Shown here: positions 6,102-7,251 of the stretch, in pieces | Layout of the letters: every line of letters begins with the position of its first letter | How positions within the stretch are numbered: position 1 is the first letter of the stretch | Assembly (NCBI GenBank): GCA_003696125.1 | Contig: RFHZ01000673.1 | Location: forward strand, 1-7,251 | From: Nitrospinota bacterium | GTDB taxonomy: Bacteria; Tectomicrobia; Entotheonellia; J063 | Length of the DNA: 7,251 nucleotides | Direction of reading: 5' to 3' | The notes under the pieces: model-generated | The model's database searches: none | Seen by the model: only the letters and a program-made list of their open reading frames with translations | Told to the model about the DNA's origin: nothing | Position numbers and translations under genes: made by a program

Positions 6102-6373
6102 TCTCGATTCTCCACGAGGATCTCTGCTACCGTTTTCCTCCCTTGCAGTCGGGCCACTGGTGGTCGTGGCTCCAGCTTCCCCTGGGCCCGGACGAGGTAC
6201 CCAAGTATTGCCATCGCCTCGAGACGATCCTCGAGGGGCTTTTCCACCGGCACGATCCGCCCAATGGGACGACCCCTCTCTGTGATCTCGATCGTCTGAC
6301 CCGCCTTGGCCAGCCGCAGGTAATGGTTCAAGCGACTTTTAAGCTCCCGAATGCTTACCGTGGTTTCTAGCAT
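6098..6373 (-). CDS. Phd/YefM-family antitoxin
   Basis: A 91-residue antitoxin. The ATG at 6373 has GGAGG five bases upstream; the longer in-frame start at 6424 would run through the probable promoter. The N-terminal DNA-binding and dimer domain reads MLETTVSIRELKSRLNHYLR and then GQTIEITERGRPIGRIVPVE at about residues 1-46, the typical Phd pattern. The C-terminal part (LEARGKL-type charged segment from LEDRLEAMAILGYLVRAQGK to EILVENRE) should wrap the PIN toxin and block its active site. The protein would also repress its own operon with the toxin as co-repressor. It overlaps the toxin gene by four bases. Confidence 0.9.
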   Translation of the reverse strand: MLETTVSIRELKSRLNHYLRLAKAGQTIEITERGRPIGRIVPVEKPLEDRLEAMAILGYLVRAQGKLEPRPPVARLQGRKTVAEILVENRE

Positions 6374-6424
6374 GTGTTCCTCCACATATGTTGACACTCT
6401 GACATTGTAATTCCATTCTACCAT

Positions 6425-6454
6425 ATTGTAGTTAGTTCATACTGAAAAATACAA
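6425..6454 (-). promoter_or_regulatory. Sigma-70 promoter of the toxin-antitoxin operon
   Basis: On the minus strand, TTGTAT (6454-6449) and TACAAT (6430-6425) are separated by 18 bases. Predicted transcription starts near 6418, about 45 bases before the antitoxin ATG. Between them lie an 8-bp palindrome ACATATGT and two TGTCA copies three bases apart, plausible operator elements for Phd autoregulation. The operator is inferred from position only. Confidence 0.5.
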
Positions 6455-6502
6455 TCTTTATCTGTTTCAGGTTAGTGGGATCACCGCTATGAGTAGGATG
6501 AA

Positions 6503-6540
6503 CTGTGCCCACCGACCGCTGGTGGACGGAGTCCACCCTA
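6503..6540. repeat. REP-like palindromic element
   Basis: A perfect inverted repeat has arms 6521-6527 (GGTGGAC) and 6531-6537 (GTCCACC) with a three-base loop. A third segment, CCACC at 6509-6513, can also pair with GGTGG at 6521-6525, so two hairpins compete. The GGTGGAC...GTCCACCCTA layout resembles dispersed extragenic palindromes that are mobilised by REP-associated tyrosine transposases. Only one copy lies in this window, so repetition in the genome is inferred. Confidence 0.5.
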
Positions 6541-6594
6541 CAAGGGATCAATGGATAGAATCCCCTTTTCCTTCAAATGGAGACAGATACGCTG

Positions 6595-6623
6595 TTGTAT
6601 ACCCCTTGCCAGAGTGGTATTAT
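6595..6623 (+). promoter_or_regulatory. Possible sigma-70 promoter, long leader
   Basis: TTGTAT at 6595-6600 and TATTAT at 6618-6623 are 17 bases apart. A transcript from here would have a leader of over 300 bases before the radical SAM gene and would pass through the 27-bp palindrome. The sigma-54 promoter nearer the gene is a much better match, so this is a secondary candidate. Confidence 0.3.
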
Positions 6624-6729
6624 GATAGCAGTAATGGTGTAAACCTGCAGACAGTACCGGGTTCTGGGGCAGAAACAAGCTCAAAATTTTGGTTATAGTT
6701 GCTTAGAGGGATGAGGTTCTCTGGCAGGA

Positions 6730-6756
6730 CAATTTGTCCCGAATCGAGACAAATTG
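6730..6756. promoter_or_regulatory. 27-bp palindrome, probable enhancer site
   Basis: The half-sites CAATTTGTC (6730-6738) and GACAAATTG (6748-6756) are perfect inverted copies. The 9-base centre is also symmetric except for one pair (6739/6747), so 26 of 27 positions fit a single dyad centred on 6743. This lies about 121 bp upstream of the predicted sigma-54 start, a usual distance for an upstream activating sequence of a bacterial enhancer-binding protein. No T-run follows on either strand, so it is not a terminator. The binding protein is unknown. Confidence 0.6.
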
Positions 6757-6836
6757 CCGCAAAAAAGGGGATGAAGAAGGACGGGCAGAGGCAGAGCGTG
6801 TTTCCGGTGAGGCCTGTCCACAGGATGGCTCTGGTT

Positions 6837-6853
6837 TTGGCACGGAATTTGCC
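6837..6853 (+). promoter_or_regulatory. Sigma-54 (-24/-12) promoter for the radical SAM gene
   Basis: TTGGCACG, four bases, TTGC (6837-6852) matches the sigma-54 core consensus at every conserved base; the GG-N10-GC spacing is exact (6839-6840 and 6851-6852). The predicted start is near 6864, leaving a leader of about 82 bases to the ATG at 6946. Sigma-54 promoters need an ATP-dependent enhancer-binding protein; the palindrome at 6730-6756 is at a suitable distance. Confidence 0.8.
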
Positions 6854-6945
6854 TCTGATCTCCTTAGAACTCTGGCTGATCCCTGGAGTGAAAAAACCTG
6901 GGGTGAGAATGGTGATGAGAGAATAGATCTGGAGAGGAGAGATCG

Positions 6946-7251
6946 ATGCGCTATTCAGGAGATTTCAACCAGGCTCCCTTTCTGCTCATCTGGGAGGTGA
7001 CGCGGAGCTGTGCCCTGGCCTGCCGTCACTGCCGGGCCGAGGCCATCGACTGGCGACATCCCAACGAGTTGACGCTGGAAGAAGGGAAGAAATTGCTCGA
7101 TGATGTGGCAGCCATGGGGACGCCTATCGTCATTTTCACCGGGGGAGACCCGCTGCAGCGGGAGGACCTGGAAGATCTGATCCGGTACGGTAAGCAGGTC
7201 GGTTTGCGTGTGGGGACCATCCCGGCGGCGACACCGCGGCTGACCCGGGAG
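6946..7251 (+). CDS. Radical SAM protein, N-terminal part (runs off the window)
   Basis: 102 residues are visible and the frame is open to the right edge. The ATG at 6946 has GGAGAGGAG starting about 15 bases upstream. Residues 1-20 read MRYSGDFNQAPFLLIWEVTR, followed by the 4Fe-4S cluster motif C22-A-L-A-C26-R-H-C29, the CX3CX2C hallmark. FTGGDPLQREDLEDLI at 64-79 contains the GGD/E SAM-binding motif. The start R-Y-x-x-D-F-x-x-A-P-x-x-x-x-W-E-V-T-R-x-C is shared by radical SAM/SPASM proteins related to the haem d1 and alternative-haem enzymes (NirJ, AhbC, AhbD) and by uncharacterised relatives such as the TIGR04053-type group. I favour the latter because the DFNQAPFL start fits best, but the C-terminal SPASM domain, which would decide, is not in the window. 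It is set apart from hemA by 4 kb. Confidence 0.88.
   Translation, partial: MRYSGDFNQAPFLLIWEVTRSCALACRHCRAEAIDWRHPNELTLEEGKKLLDDVAAMGTPIVIFTGGDPLQREDLEDLIRYGKQVGLRVGTIPAATPRLTRE

Larger units (their letters stand above)
6374..6945. other. Intergenic regulatory region between divergent genes
   Basis: No gene is supported in these 572 bases. Open frames at 6489-6698, 6699-6926 and 6734-7000 have no family signature and no ribosome-binding site. The region separates the toxin-antitoxin operon (-) from the radical SAM gene (+). It holds a sigma-70-like promoter for the antitoxin, a REP-like palindrome, a possible sigma-70 promoter, a 27-bp palindrome and a sigma-54 promoter, each listed separately. 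A short inverted repeat CCTGT-cc-ACAGG also lies at 6813-6824, just upstream of the sigma-54 site. Confidence 0.6.

Noticed and set aside
5634-6299. 221-codon plus-strand frame over the toxin-antitoxin genes
   Set aside because: The minus-strand PIN and Phd proteins have conserved motifs and coupled starts; this frame is a shadow with low-complexity content.
5642-6749. The 9-mer GAATCGAGA shared by the 27-bp palindrome (6741-6749), a site near the second sigma-54 promoter (5642-5650) and the toxin start (6102-6110, minus)
   Set aside because: A fourth copy lies inside hemA (1838-1846, minus). The word appears to reflect the local abundance of GATCGA-like sequence rather than a shared operator.
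6624-6945. Riboswitch in the radical SAM leader (cobalamin or other)
   Set aside because: I found no conserved riboswitch core; the main palindrome and the sigma-54 promoter account for the visible structure better.
1-7251. CRISPR array, tRNA, rRNA or insertion-sequence ends
   Set aside because: There are no regularly spaced direct repeats, no cloverleaf with a CCA end, no rRNA segments, and no transposase or paired terminal repeats.

Overview
The window is about 7.3 kb of bacterial chromosome at medium-high GC, with dense purine-rich ribosome-binding sites. The gene content suggests a Gram-negative, anaerobic or redox-versatile organism of the Desulfobacterota / NC10 / Nitrospirota type. 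It includes a C5-pathway glutamyl-tRNA reductase, a c-type multiheme cytochrome fragment, two-membrane-segment PAS sensors, sigma-54-type promoters, a bacterial PAC2-family protein and a radical SAM/SPASM-like protein. The phylum is inferred from gene style only; there is no rRNA to confirm it.

Layout. 2-316 (+): C-terminal end of a PAC2-family protein. 380-583 (-): a small zinc-ribbon protein, convergent with it. 584-1140: no intact gene, but a degraded coding tail at about 865-1095. 1141-1478 (+): N-terminal fragment of a membrane sensor, frameshifted and cut off at a heptamer repeat. 1521-2789 (+): intact hemA. 2790-3808 (+): a sensor with a periplasmic domain and a PAS domain; it lacks its start, is frameshifted at a C-run and loses its output domain. 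3732-4217 (+): C-terminal piece of a multiheme cytochrome c, beginning where the sensor breaks off. 4303-5355 (+): secreted FG-GAP/VCBS beta-propeller protein. 5352-5510 (-): a 52-residue membrane protein under a sigma-54-type promoter. 5664-6373 (-): a Phd-type antitoxin / PIN-domain toxin operon. 6374-6945: regulatory intergenic region with a REP-like palindrome, a 27-bp near-perfect palindrome and a strong sigma-54 promoter. 6946-7251 (+): N-terminal part of a radical SAM protein.

How it fits together. hemA makes the first dedicated haem/tetrapyrrole precursor, and the cytochrome would be a haem consumer. The radical SAM protein belongs to a broad group that includes the haem d1 and alternative-haem enzymes, but membership of a haem pathway is not shown here. 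The most unusual feature of the window is its mosaic character: four or five recognisable gene pieces are cut at their ends and abut one another, while hemA, the beta-propeller gene and the toxin-antitoxin pair are intact. Three breaks can each be repaired by one base in a homopolymer run, so some may be sequencing error. The missing starts and the sensor/cytochrome junction cannot be explained that way.

The best candidate for new biology is the regulatory layout at 6730-6946: a textbook -24/-12 promoter with a palindrome about 120 bp upstream, where an enhancer-binding protein would sit, driving a radical SAM gene. A second -24/-12 promoter drives the small membrane protein. I did not find a clearly new multi-gene system.
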